Shown one piece after another: positions 33,265 to 41,652 of a DNA stretch of 64,000 nt. The translations under genes and the position numbers were made by a program. Each line of letters starts with the position of its first letter. The first letter of the stretch is position 1. The stretch is from Gammaproteobacteria bacterium (GTDB lineage Bacteria; Pseudomonadota; Gammaproteobacteria; Steroidobacterales; Woeseiaceae). The notes beneath the pieces are model-generated. The model saw only the letters and a list, made by a program, of their open reading frames with translations. It was not told where the DNA came from and ran no database searches. The DNA is taken from NCBI GenBank assembly GCA_013151645.1, contig JAADHU010000030.1:35057-99056 (forward strand), read 5' to 3'.

Positions 33265-35790
33265 ATGCTGATATCACGACACGCTAAAGAAATTTTTGCA
33301 CACGCGCATGCGCTTGATCCGGATACGCGCGCTGAATACGTCACCAAAACCTGCGGGTCTGACCAGCAGCTACACGACGAAGTCAGCTCGTTGCTCGTGG
33401 CTGCTAATGATTCCGAGGATTACTTCGACCGCCTGACCGGGCACGTTGGACTGGCGGCGCTTGCCGACGGCGAGGATTCGTTGCCTGAAAACAGGGCGGT
33501 CGGGCGATGGCGGCTAAAGCGTCTCATCGGACGCGGTGGGATGGGGGCGGTGTATCTCGCCGAACGCGCGGATGGCCAGTTTGAAAAACGCGCGGCGCTG
33601 AAGATTCTGCCAATGGGTATGAACGATGACGAGTCACGGGCACGTTTCCTGACGGAACGTCAGATTCTTGCGCGGCTGGTTCACGACAATATCGCTCGTC
33701 TGCTCGATGGCGGTGTGACGGAAGATGGTACGCCTTTCTTCGTCATGGACTATGTGGAAGGCATGCCGATTGACCAGTATTGCGCGCAGCACAAACTGAC
33801 GATCGAGCAGCGCCTGGGTCTGGTTCTGGATGTCGCTCGAGGCGTGCAGTTCGCGCATCGCAATCTTGTTATTCACCGTGATCTGAAGCCAGGCAATGTG
33901 TTGGTGGAAGAGGGTGGACGCGCACGCCTGCTTGATTTCGGTATTGCCAAAGTTCTGGAACCAACGACAGATCAAGCCGGCCTGACACAGATTTCACAGC
34001 GTCCGGTGACGCCGCGGTTTGCGAGTCCGGAGATGCTCAGCGGCGATGCTGTCGACGTCACGACCGATGTCTATTCCGTCGGTGTAATAATGTATCTGTT
34101 GCTGGCCGGCCGATTACCACTGGACTACGATGGGCTCACTCTGGCGGAGATGCACGTGCATGCGGCGACGACGGTACCGCCGCCTGTCAGTCAGTTTAAC
34201 TCCGCTGTCGACGAAGATATTGATGCAATCGTCGGCAAGGCGCTGGCAAAATTGCCCACTGAACGCTACCAATCGGTTGATAGCCTGGCGAACGACATCC
34301 GCAATCAGATGAACGGCCTGCCGGTCACAGCCAAAGCTCCCTCGGCCTGGTATCGCACCAGAAAGTTCCTTAGCCGGCACCGGGTCGGTGCGTTGTTCGC
34401 GGGATCTGCAGTGTTGGCACTCGTTGCCTTCGCACTGCTTGCGATGTATTCCGTGGTGACCACTGAACGTCAGTTACACATCATTGAGCTCGAACGAGAC
34501 CGCGCAGAAGAAACGAAGAACTTTCTCATCGGTATTTTCGATTCGGCCGATCCGACGCGGGCCGCGGCGGACATGACCGCGCGGGAAATACTGGACGCCG
34601 GCCGGGAGCGAATTGGTGTAGAGCTTTTGGATCAACCGCAGGTACGTGCGGATCTGCTGGCAACGATAGGCGAGGTCTACGGGGTGATGGGGCTTACGTC
34701 GGAGTGGCGTCAAGCGATCGAAAGGGAGCGCCAGTTACGTATCGATCTCAACGGTGTCGAAAGCAGTGAATATGCGGACGTACTGCTCCGCCTGTCGGAG
34801 GCCGAAGATCTCGACGGCAGCTATGAATTGTCGCAGGAGCACGCCGTCGAGGGGCTGGCTTTGAGCCAGAAGCTGGGTGATCCACTGGGCGAGGCCGCCG
34901 GTCAGGTCCGTGTTGGGAGGATTCTGCACCTGCAAGGTGATTTAGAAGGCGCCGATTCCGGTTATAGCAAAGCGCTGGCAATCTACCAGGACCAATTCGG
35001 AGACGAAAGTCTGGAGGTGGCTGAAGTCAACGCACATCGAGCAACCTTGCTAATGCACCGGGGGCGGTACGAAGATGCGTTGCCAATATTGGAGGGTATA
35101 TTGGCAACACGAGAGAAATTTTATCAGGGTGACAATCCAGATAACCCGGGTGTCTTGCTCGCGCTGGGCACGACCCTGAACAAGCTAAACCGCCCCGATG
35201 AAGCGATTGCTGTTTATGAAAGGACGATGTCCATGAACGACCGATTGTTCGGTCCTGATAATTCGTACAATTTGTATATTGTTAATGGCCTCGGGAAAGT
35301 TGCGACGGATCTCGGTGATTTTGAGACGGCGATAACTCGATACAAGGAAGCGATTCGTCTCTTGATGCTGCACACTCCGGAGAGTCCGAATCTTGGTCGT
35401 GCCAAGGCAAACCTGGGTAGTGTCTACATGCTTAGTGAGAACTATGATCTGGCGCTACCAGTCTATCGTGAGGCACTTGCCATTCTGCAGAGTCGCCTTC
35501 CGGATCATTGGTTCCTGGGTGAAGTTGAATGGCGGCTGGGCCGCTGCCTCACCGAGGCCGGTGCTTACGCGGAGGCAGAGTCTTTGATCTTGTCAGGCAT
35601 CGATACGATTGCTGAACAATGGGGTAAGAATCATGAGGCTACGCAGGAAGCCTATGTAGCCGCCGTACAACTCTATACGGCATGGGGAAAGCCGATGGTC
35701 GCGGAGACGTATCAGCGGTTCGCTGTTCCCGTGCCACCAGCACAACGACCGGCCGATCCGATTCAGTCGAGGGTCGACGATACCCGCTAG
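33265..35790 (+). CDS. Membrane Ser/Thr protein kinase with C-terminal TPR repeats (second copy)
   Basis: 841 residues from ATG 33265; the frame upstream is open but overlaps the sigma gene. The N-terminal ~75 residues are helical. Kinase domain about 82-350: glycine loop GRGGMGAVY (89-97), Lys113, HRDLKPGN with Asp206, DFG 224-226, TPRFASPEM in the activation segment. A membrane span lies at about 374-398, followed by ~440 residues of TPR-like repeats (GDLEGADSGYSKALAIYQDQF, DEAIAVYERTMSMNDRLFG, seen as consecutive units). Architecture and family match the kinase at 976, with gene order reversed relative to its sigma factor. It is the likely activator of the upstream sigma factor in answer to an extracytoplasmic signal. 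Confidence 0.93.
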   Translation: MLISRHAKEIFAHAHALDPDTRAEYVTKTCGSDQQLHDEVSSLLVAANDSEDYFDRLTGHVGLAALADGEDSLPENRAVGRWRLKRLIGRGGMGAVYLAERADGQFEKRAALKILPMGMNDDESRARFLTERQILARLVHDNIARLLDGGVTEDGTPFFVMDYVEGMPIDQYCAQHKLTIEQRLGLVLDVARGVQFAHRNLVIHRDLKPGNVLVEEGGRARLLDFGIAKVLEPTTDQAGLTQISQRPVTPRFASPEMLSGDAVDVTTDVYSVGVIMYLLLAGRLPLDYDGLTLAEMHVHAATTVPPPVSQFNSAVDEDIDAIVGKALAKLPTERYQSVDSLANDIRNQMNGLPVTAKAPSAWYRTRKFLSRHRVGALFAGSAVLALVAFALLAMYSVVTTERQLHIIELERDRAEETKNFLIGIFDSADPTRAAADMTAREILDAGRERIGVELLDQPQVRADLLATIGEVYGVMGLTSEWRQAIERERQLRIDLNGVESSEYADVLLRLSEAEDLDGSYELSQEHAVEGLALSQKLGDPLGEAAGQVRVGRILHLQGDLEGADSGYSKALAIYQDQFGDESLEVAEVNAHRATLLMHRGRYEDALPILEGILATREKFYQGDNPDNPGVLLALGTTLNKLNRPDEAIAVYERTMSMNDRLFGPDNSYNLYIVNGLGKVATDLGDFETAITRYKEAIRLLMLHTPESPNLGRAKANLGSVYMLSENYDLALPVYREALAILQSRLPDHWFLGEVEWRLGRCLTEAGAYAEAESLILSGIDTIAEQWGKNHEATQEAYVAAVQLYTAWGKPMVAETYQRFAVPVPPAQRPADPIQSRVDDTR

Positions 35791-35832
35791 GGTAAAGCCC
35801 GCTTACAGGAGCGGTTCGTCAACCTGTACGCG

Positions 35833-36234
35833 CTAACATTCCTTACTGTCAATTCTTTCGATGATAGGGCAACCGTCCTTGCTTGCAGAACAAAGGTTCA
35901 ATAACAGCCGTAACTCGTTGCGAAGAACCTGCAGGTCCTGCAGACGTTCTTCTATCTCGTCGAGCTTGTTCCCCGTGAGCAAACGGACTTCATCCCGAGC
36001 GTGTTGCGGGTCCTCTCGCATCTTGAGAAGCGCGGCGATTTCCCTGAGACTGAATTGCATTTTCTGCGCGCGTTTGATGAAGCGCAATCGGGACAAATCA
36101 CGCTCAACGTAAACGCGGATTCCCGCGCCGGTGCGGGCGATAGTGGGTACGAGTTGAATTTTCTCGTAGTATCGCAGCGTGTCTGCACTTATGCCGAGCA
36201 AGGTCGAAACTTCTCCGATGTGCATGCCGTTCAT
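35833..36234 (-). CDS. MerR-family metal-responsive regulator
   Basis: 133 residues. N-terminal winged helix: MHIGEVSTLLGISADTLRYYEKIQLV; a shorter start at Met4 is equally good. A dimerisation coiled coil follows (DEIEERLQDLQVLRNELRLLLNL), then a metal-binding-like loop CSASKDGCPIIERIDSKEC (Cys115, Cys122, Cys133). The cysteine that ZntR and MerR have just before the coiled coil is absent: residues 78-83 read HARDEV. It is the last gene of the MerT-like operon, whose promoter carries a perfect MerR-type operator, so it probably regulates its own operon. Metal specificity cannot be assigned. Confidence 0.9.
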   Translation of the reverse strand: MNGMHIGEVSTLLGISADTLRYYEKIQLVPTIARTGAGIRVYVERDLSRLRFIKRAQKMQFSLREIAALLKMREDPQHARDEVRLLTGNKLDEIEERLQDLQVLRNELRLLLNLCSASKDGCPIIERIDSKEC

Positions 36235-36285
36235 GGTCGCGTACGCGTTGGCGATTCGGTAGTAAGGACAGGCATCAACATTGAG

Positions 36286-36567
36286 TCACGCATCACCGGT
36301 CTGCAGTCGCGCCTCGAGGGTCTCACGGAGTTCTTTCATGGACGGCTGGCTCTTGAACACAAGTTCACCATCGATCGCGATCGATGGCATGGAAAGTACA
36401 CCGAGTTTCACGGCGTAGTCGAGCTCTTCCACAACGTCTACTTCACGCCACTGTATCCGATCACTGGGCAGTTCGTGCATGATTTCTCGCAGCAATTCGG
36501 ATGCCCGTCCACACCGGTCACAACCCGGAGAGGAAAATACTTCAATTTGAATCGGTGGCCTGCTCAT
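36286..36567 (-). CDS. Small thioredoxin/glutaredoxin-like protein
   Basis: 93 residues without a signal peptide, so cytoplasmic. The redox motif C-D-R-C lies in EVFSSPGCDRCGRASELL at about residues 16-19. The cis-proline segment VLSMPSIAIDGELVF and the final helix SMKELRETLEARL complete a thioredoxin_3-type fold. It begins 3 bases after the outer-membrane protein stop in the MerT-like operon. It may reduce the cysteine pairs of the transporter or regulator, or hand over bound metal. This is inference from context. Confidence 0.85.
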   Translation of the reverse strand: MSRPPIQIEVFSSPGCDRCGRASELLREIMHELPSDRIQWREVDVVEELDYAVKLGVLSMPSIAIDGELVFKSQPSMKELRETLEARLQTGDA

Positions 36568-36570
36568 GGT

Positions 36571-37455
36571 TCAAAAATTCCAGCGAAAGCCGAGTCGGGC
36601 AACATAGTCGTTTTCCAATGCGGTACCGTTGAGGTCCTGGGAGACCGGTAGTTGTATGGAGCCTTCGAGAATGAGTCGCTTGTTAACGTATTGCAAACCG
36701 GGGCTGAGGAAAATGCTCGTGCCACCTGAATTCTGATCGGGGTTGCCGAAGCGGCGGTTCCTGCTGCCATGCAGTACATTGGCCTCAATGACCGCGTACA
36801 CAAAAGCCGGTGTACCGCGACTGAGTGTGCGTGGCAGCAGTCGATACTGGAACGATCCGTCAAGGCGTAGCTCGTTACCGCCCTCGAAATCGTTCGCCTT
36901 ACCTTTGGCCGTGTAGGAAAGTTGTGCGTCGATTTCGAAGGCGAGCGTCTGGTAGGTTGAGACCACGCCGCCGAAACCATCCCATGAGCCGCTACCGGAT
37001 TGCAACGGCGTCGGCAGACGCCCCAGGGTATCGGTCTCATTATCATCGCCAGTCGGCGCTTTTACCCCGCCGAAGGCTGCAATGCGAAAAGTGTGGTTAC
37101 TCGCGTTTTGTTTGAAAAAAGTATAACGGGCGAACATTGACGCATCGCCAAAGCCTTTGCTCGAACGCCTGACGCGCGCGCCACCGACGGTTACCTGCAT
37201 CTCCTTGTTCACGTAGGGAAGCATGCCGAATATGGCGAGGTCCCCGTTGATACCATAGCCAAGTACTGACGCGAGCGCGGTAACGTCGAGGTTGCGCACC
37301 GCATCATCGGAACGAACCAGTATCAATAACTCGCGGTTGATGAATTCGCCTTTGGCGACAGGTAGCGCCGTGTTGAATGTAATCGGCGCCGCAGAGGTGC
37401 CGTTTGCAAACAGTAACAACAGCGCGAACCGGATCGAACAACGAACACTACTCAC
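36571..37455 (-). CDS. Outer-membrane channel-like protein (phenol-MetA-pathway 'transporter' family)
   Basis: 294 residues starting with GTG 37455, which overlaps the MerP-like stop (GTGA). Signal peptide about 1-23 (ending SAA). Alternating strands and features such as GINGDLAIFGMLPYVNKEM, GFGDASMFARYTFFKQ, AAFGGVKAPTGDD, FLSPGLQYVNKRLILEGSIQLPVSQ, and a C-terminal RLGFRWNF with a terminal Phe, mark a ~14-strand outer-membrane barrel of the MetA-pathway-of-phenol-degradation family. Members occur beside metal transport genes. Here it could let metal in or out across the outer membrane. Confidence 0.85.
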   Translation of the reverse strand: MSSVRCSIRFALLLLFANGTSAAPITFNTALPVAKGEFINRELLILVRSDDAVRNLDVTALASVLGYGINGDLAIFGMLPYVNKEMQVTVGGARVRRSSKGFGDASMFARYTFFKQNASNHTFRIAAFGGVKAPTGDDNETDTLGRLPTPLQSGSGSWDGFGGVVSTYQTLAFEIDAQLSYTAKGKANDFEGGNELRLDGSFQYRLLPRTLSRGTPAFVYAVIEANVLHGSRNRRFGNPDQNSGGTSIFLSPGLQYVNKRLILEGSIQLPVSQDLNGTALENDYVARLGFRWNF

Positions 37456-37784
37456 TCGCTATCGTCACTCTGGCTATGCGGTTCATCGTGTCGCGTCAGG
37501 CCTTTGAACGTAAATCCGGCGTCTCTCACGATGGTGCTCACCGTTTCTTCCGACATCGTGATCGCGTCGTCGACTTTCAGCCAGAACTGACCGTGCGTCA
37601 AATCGACTTCCACTTGCTCCACACCGTCCAGTCGCTTGAGTTTTTTCTCGATACCGTAGGCGCAAAACGGACAGTTCATTCCTTCAACATCCACTCGGTA
37701 GTGGGTCTCATCGGCGAGCACGGCACCGGTGAACAGCAACGTAACGCTGATGACAGCGGCGAAAAATCCAAAAATAGTTTTCAT
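37452..37784 (-). CDS. Periplasmic MerP-like metal-binding protein
   Basis: 110 residues. Signal peptide about 1-24 (ending VLA). A heavy-metal-associated domain follows with GMNCPFCAYGIEKKLKRLDGVEQVEVDL; the Cys pair is C-P-F-C. The family binds Hg(II), Cu(I) or other soft metals. The tail is acidic and His/Ser-rich (RHDEPHSQSDDSE). It lies 36 bases after the MerT-like gene and overlaps the outer-membrane protein gene. The role is delivery or capture of metal in the periplasm; mercury is likely but not proven, since no reductase is present. Confidence 0.88.
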   Translation of the reverse strand: MKTIFGFFAAVISVTLLFTGAVLADETHYRVDVEGMNCPFCAYGIEKKLKRLDGVEQVEVDLTHGQFWLKVDDAITMSEETVSTIVRDAGFTFKGLTRHDEPHSQSDDSE

Positions 37785-37820
37785 GAGAACCTCCTTTGAA
37801 AACCCGAGCTGGTTTCTGTG

Positions 37821-38225
37821 TTACAGATCGAAAAACATGCGCAGCGGCAATGCAAGATAGGCGGCGAAAAACCCAATGCACCACATTGTCACCGAACTCC
37901 AGTAAATACGGCGGTTCCAGCGTTGTGTGCGACTACAAAGCTGTGCCGGTTGCGGGTCCACCGGGCAGGCCCGCCCCGGGCGATACATCAACCAGCCCGT
38001 CAAGAGCAGCAGCGCACCGGAGCCGCCGAATACCCAGACTTTGTGCTGTGCGATGGTGATCAGCATCGGGAAGTTACTGGTCAGCGCCGCGACCGTGGCG
38101 CCGAAGCCCAGCGTTACGAGGATGATGGGCAGCGCACAACAAATCAGCGTACCGCTGGACGCGAACAGAGTCAGCCAGCCAAGGCTCGTTTGTTTTACGC
38201 CCAGATTGTCTTCGTTGGTCGTCAC
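37821..38225 (-). CDS. MerT-like inner-membrane metal transporter
   Basis: 134 residues with three or four membrane spans. The first carries a vicinal Cys pair (SSGTLICCALPIILVTLGFGA), as in MerT and MerC. A loop has CPVDPQPAQLC, comparable to the second cysteine pair of MerT. Final spans: YWSSVTMWCIGFFAAYLALPLRMFF. It is the first gene of a five-gene operon starting at the MerR-type promoter. MerT imports Hg(II) for MerA; with no merA here, it may serve another metal or feed a remote enzyme. Confidence 0.82.
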   Translation of the reverse strand: MTTNEDNLGVKQTSLGWLTLFASSGTLICCALPIILVTLGFGATVAALTSNFPMLITIAQHKVWVFGGSGALLLLTGWLMYRPGRACPVDPQPAQLCSRTQRWNRRIYWSSVTMWCIGFFAAYLALPLRMFFDL

Positions 38226-38297
38226 GTCGTTCTCATTCGATATGCATGCTCATTTCTGTTCCATTTATCCCGGCCGGCAATAGCGAGAATAAGGGCC

Positions 38298-38328
38298 ATT
38301 CTAAGACCTGGAGTTCACTCCAGGTCAA
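38298..38328 (-). promoter_or_regulatory. MerR-family promoter/operator of the MerT-like operon
   Basis: Read on the reverse strand: -35 TTGACC (38328-38323), a 19-base spacer, and -10 TAGAAT (38303-38298). The 22-bp palindrome GACCTGGAGT-GA-ACTCCAGGTC (38326-38305) fills the spacer and overlaps both boxes' inner edges. A 19-bp spacer is the hallmark of promoters that MerR-type proteins activate by twisting DNA. The arms resemble the ZntR-type CTGGAGT/ACTCCAG operator. Confidence 0.88.
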
Positions 38329-38519
38329 GCGGGGATCCTGAATCTTGTGATCTCTGTCCGTCACTGACTGAAAACCGACCGTTACGCAGTGTCGCGAGTT
38401 ACGGATCCGATCCTTTGGCAATCCTGTCGTCGACGCCGAGGATTGGAGATTTGGGTTGACTCTATAAACCAGACTGCTTATTCTGAAAATAATCCACCCT
38501 CAGGCCGGCCACTCGACGT

Positions 38520-39107
38520 ATGGCGAGAACGAGAGAATACGACCCGCGCAGCGCTCTGCAAGGAGCGATTCGCGTCTTCTGGGAGAAAGGTTTCTGTGAA
38601 GCCTCGGTCGATGATGTCGTAGAGTGCAGCGGTGTTGCGAAGTACGGTCTTTATAGTACGTTCGGGTCGAAACGCGATTTGTTTATCGCCGCTCTGAAAC
38701 AGTTCGCGAACGACCGGGCCGGGGATATTCAGTCGCGAATACGATCGCAGGATGCGTCGCTGGAATCCATACGCGAGTTTTTCGACGCAGTATGCAAAGC
38801 GGCAACTTCATCGGACCCCAGACTAGGCTGCATGATCTGCAACGCCGGCATTGAGATGGCACCGCACGACGAGGAAATCGGCAAATTGGTCCGATCATTT
38901 TTCGATTCTCTGGGTCGAGTGTTTGCCAAACTTCTCGATCAGGCCGTTGCACGCAACGAGTTACCTGCTTCGGCGGACACTGCCGTTCTCGGGCGATACC
39001 TGGCCACTCAATTTCGCGTGATCGCGGTGATGGCCCGCAGCGGAGAATCTTATAGTGAGATTTCGGCTTACTTGGATGTAGCGTTGAAGGCCCTGAGGTC
39101 AGACTGA
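38520..39107 (+). CDS. TetR/AcrR-family transcriptional regulator
   Basis: 195 residues. N-terminal TetR helix-turn-helix: ALQGAIRVFWEKGFCEASVDDVVECSGVAKYGLYSTFGSKRDLFIAAL (residues about 10-60). The ligand domain contains DPRLGCMICNAGIEMAPHDEEI, the C-terminal pattern of the TetR_C group that often governs oxidoreductase or efflux genes. It lies on the strand of the GMC oxidoreductase pair, 250 bases upstream of it, and may control it. The effector is unknown. Confidence 0.92.
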   Translation: MARTREYDPRSALQGAIRVFWEKGFCEASVDDVVECSGVAKYGLYSTFGSKRDLFIAALKQFANDRAGDIQSRIRSQDASLESIREFFDAVCKAATSSDPRLGCMICNAGIEMAPHDEEIGKLVRSFFDSLGRVFAKLLDQAVARNELPASADTAVLGRYLATQFRVIAVMARSGESYSEISAYLDVALKALRSD

Positions 39108-39359
39108 GCGTGCGACGTTGAGGCGATAGGGCCGACAGGAAATAGTGGTAATTTACGGATGGAAGAAGGCGAAAATGCGAGTAAAACAGAACGAATATTC
39201 TGAAAAAACCGATAAAGAGCGCCAATCACTTGCGGCGCCCCGAGGCAGTTTCTCAATGCGTATCTCGTCGCGACGGCTGCTTTTAGCCACGGGACCTGGT
39301 CGGATGGGGGCAATTTCCCGACCTGTTCCGCCCCCCTGTTCCCGACACGGAGACCGGCA

Positions 39360-39956
39360 GTGACAAAATCAGAATTGACCCGGCGCTTTTTCCTGCAGGG
39401 TTCCGGCACGATCATGGGGCATGCCTTGGCGCGGGCGGGCGCGCCCGCGATATTGGCAGTACTTCAGTCCGCGTGCTCCGCGAGAGACGAGCGCGCGGCG
39501 TTTACCAACCTGACGGAGGCCGAGGCCCGCGAGGTCATCGCTATCGCGGCGCGCATTGTGCCTACAACCAATACACCGGGTGCAACCGAAGCGGGTGTTG
39601 TCTATTTCGTCGACAGTGCGTTGAATACTTTTCTCGCCGATAGCAGCGATTTCGTGCACGCGCAGTTAGCGGAATTTCAGGCCGCTGTCGCGACCTCCCT
39701 GCCGTCCGTTGGCCTCTTTTCCGAACTGGAAGCAGCAGCCCAGGACAAATACCTGAGATCTATCGAGGACACTGCTTTCTTTTCAGGTGCACGCTTCCTG
39801 ACGATTGCCGGCGTGTTCGGCATGTCTTCCTGGGGCGGCAACAAGAAGGAAACGGGTTGGCGACTGGTCGGTATGGACGGGCCGCCCCACGCGTGGACAG
39901 TACCCTTCGGCTACTACGACGCACAGTACCTTTCGGAGCAAACCGATGACGTTTGA
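39360..39956 (+). CDS. Gluconate 2-dehydrogenase subunit 3-like protein (Tat-exported)
   Basis: 198 residues starting at GTG 39360. A twin-arginine motif (TRRFFLQ) begins a Tat signal with a Cys near its end (LQSACSA), possibly lipidated. The rest matches the gamma subunit of membrane alcohol/sugar dehydrogenases (FTNLTEAEAREVIAIAARIVPTTNTPGATEAGVVYFVDSAL, then GVFGMSSWGGNKKETGWRLVGMDGPP). It escorts the flavoprotein through the Tat pathway. The large subunit overlaps it by 11 bases. The cytochrome subunit usual in this complex is absent. Confidence 0.9.
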   Translation: MTKSELTRRFFLQGSGTIMGHALARAGAPAILAVLQSACSARDERAAFTNLTEAEAREVIAIAARIVPTTNTPGATEAGVVYFVDSALNTFLADSSDFVHAQLAEFQAAVATSLPSVGLFSELEAAAQDKYLRSIEDTAFFSGARFLTIAGVFGMSSWGGNKKETGWRLVGMDGPPHAWTVPFGYYDAQYLSEQTDDV

Positions 39957-41613
39957 AGCGTCAGTCCGGTTTCCGCTCGCGAAACCGGTGGACTTCGTGA
40001 TCGTTGGCTCCGGTTCAGCGGGCGGAATTCTCGCAAAGGAACTATCGACGGCAGGTTTCAGTGTCGTACTACTGGAGCAGGGTCCGTATCGTCAAGCTGC
40101 AGATTTTACCCACGACGAATTAGCGGTGCTCGTATTCAACGAACTGGGAGGCGGTGGTAACAAGGCGGCACAGCAGACGTTTCGTAGCGATCCCGACAAA
40201 ATCGCGATCGTTCCGTCGCGCCAGCCGGCGGGCTACGCACAAACCGTTGGCGGAAGCAGTGTCCATTTTACCGCCAATTTCTGGCGTTTCAGGGAAAGCG
40301 ACTTCAAAGAACGTAGCCTGTTCGGGGCCATAAACGGCACGAACTTCACAGACTGGCCGATCACCTACCGGGAGCTTGAGCCCTATTACACCAAAGTCGA
40401 TTGGGAGATTGGCGTCTCGGGCGCACCGGGACCGCACGACTCATTCAGATCGAAACCCTTTCCAATGCCGCCCATCGCGGTCAAATCATCCGGTGTACTG
40501 CTCGAGCGAGGTGCCAGAAAACTGGGATTGACTGCCCAGGTCGAGCCGTTGGCGATACTTTCCAGACCCCATAACAATCGTCCTCCGTGCATCGGATGCG
40601 GTTTTTGCATGGGTTTCGGTTGTGAAGTGGGCGCGAAATCATCCACGTTGGCCGCGATGATCCCGCTCGCGCTGGCGAGCGGGAACTGCGAGATCCGTGC
40701 CGAAAGCGCGGTGTTCAGGATTGGAACCAACGGCAACGGAAAAGTCGACAAAGTCTTCTACTACGATGCCGACAAAAACGAACGAGCCCAGAAAGCACGT
40801 GCGGTCATCGTGTGTGCGAACGGCGCCGAGACTCCGCGCCTACTATTGAACTCGTCGAGTGACGCATTTCCGGACGGTCTTGCCAATTCAAGCGGTTTCG
40901 TCGGGCGAAACCTGATGTTCAACGGACATGCCAGATCAAGCGGTCTTTTCGAGCACCCTCTGAATGATTTCAAAGGCGTACAGGTTACCCGCATGATTCA
41001 CGACTTCTACGAGTCCGATCCTGCGCGAGGCTTCTACGGTGGCGGCGGAATCGATGTACGCCCCTTCGTTGCAGCAATGCCGCTTGCTTATGCGGCCATT
41101 GGTGGAGTCCCCGGAGCACCAACCTGGGGTGCCGAATTCAAGGCGCACCTTGAGCAGGACTTCGTGCGCAGCATGTCGCTGTTTTGTGGCACAACCTCGC
41201 TGCCGCAAGACAGCAACAACATAACGATTGACCCGACCCACAAAGACAATTGGGGAAGACCATCCATCCGTGTGACGTATAAGGATCACGAAGATGACAT
41301 GGCCATGGCGGCTTTCCTGCAGGACCGATCCATGGAACTCTTCGATGCGGCCGGAGCGCTGAAATCGTGGCGAGCTCCGATAGAACAGCAGAATGGAGGC
41401 GTCCATCTTCTGGGTACGTGTCGTATGGGAAACGACGCCAAAACCTCAGTGATCGACAAGTTTCATCGCAGTCACGACGTAAGCAATCTGTTTCTTTGTG
41501 ATGGTTCGAGCCTTGTTTCATCCGGACGCGGGCAACCCACAATGACCATTATGGCGCTCGCGTTCCGGGCTGCAGAACACATTGCGGCAGCCGCCCGCAA
41601 CAATGAGGTCTGA
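39946..41613 (+). CDS. GMC-family FAD oxidoreductase (dehydrogenase large subunit)
   Basis: 555 residues from ATG 39946, overlapping the small subunit by 11 bases. The FAD-binding motif VIVGSGSAGGILAKEL is at about 19-34, followed by VVLLEQG. A cysteine-rich strip CIGCGFCMGFGCEVGAKSS lies in the middle. The C-terminal GMC features are QNGGVHLLGTCRMGNDA and LFLCDGSSLVSSGRGQPTMTIMAL. It oxidises an alcohol or sugar; the type is gluconate/sorbosone dehydrogenase-like. It has no signal of its own and should be exported with the Tat-borne partner. The substrate and electron acceptor are not evident. Confidence 0.92.
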   Translation: MTFEASVRFPLAKPVDFVIVGSGSAGGILAKELSTAGFSVVLLEQGPYRQAADFTHDELAVLVFNELGGGGNKAAQQTFRSDPDKIAIVPSRQPAGYAQTVGGSSVHFTANFWRFRESDFKERSLFGAINGTNFTDWPITYRELEPYYTKVDWEIGVSGAPGPHDSFRSKPFPMPPIAVKSSGVLLERGARKLGLTAQVEPLAILSRPHNNRPPCIGCGFCMGFGCEVGAKSSTLAAMIPLALASGNCEIRAESAVFRIGTNGNGKVDKVFYYDADKNERAQKARAVIVCANGAETPRLLLNSSSDAFPDGLANSSGFVGRNLMFNGHARSSGLFEHPLNDFKGVQVTRMIHDFYESDPARGFYGGGGIDVRPFVAAMPLAYAAIGGVPGAPTWGAEFKAHLEQDFVRSMSLFCGTTSLPQDSNNITIDPTHKDNWGRPSIRVTYKDHEDDMAMAAFLQDRSMELFDAAGALKSWRAPIEQQNGGVHLLGTCRMGNDAKTSVIDKFHRSHDVSNLFLCDGSSLVSSGRGQPTMTIMALAFRAAEHIAAAARNNEV

Positions 41614-41652
41614 CGGCGCCGTGAATACAGAACAGAAAAACATTCGGCACTC

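Noticed and set aside
39145..39363. Forward frame of 72 codons between the TetR gene and the dehydrogenase
   Set aside because: Basic, low-complexity product without domain; it overlaps the start of the next gene. The 250-base gap is taken as a promoter region.
39360..41613. Complete gluconate dehydrogenase complex
   Set aside because: The cytochrome c subunit gene is not present, so only two subunits are claimed.
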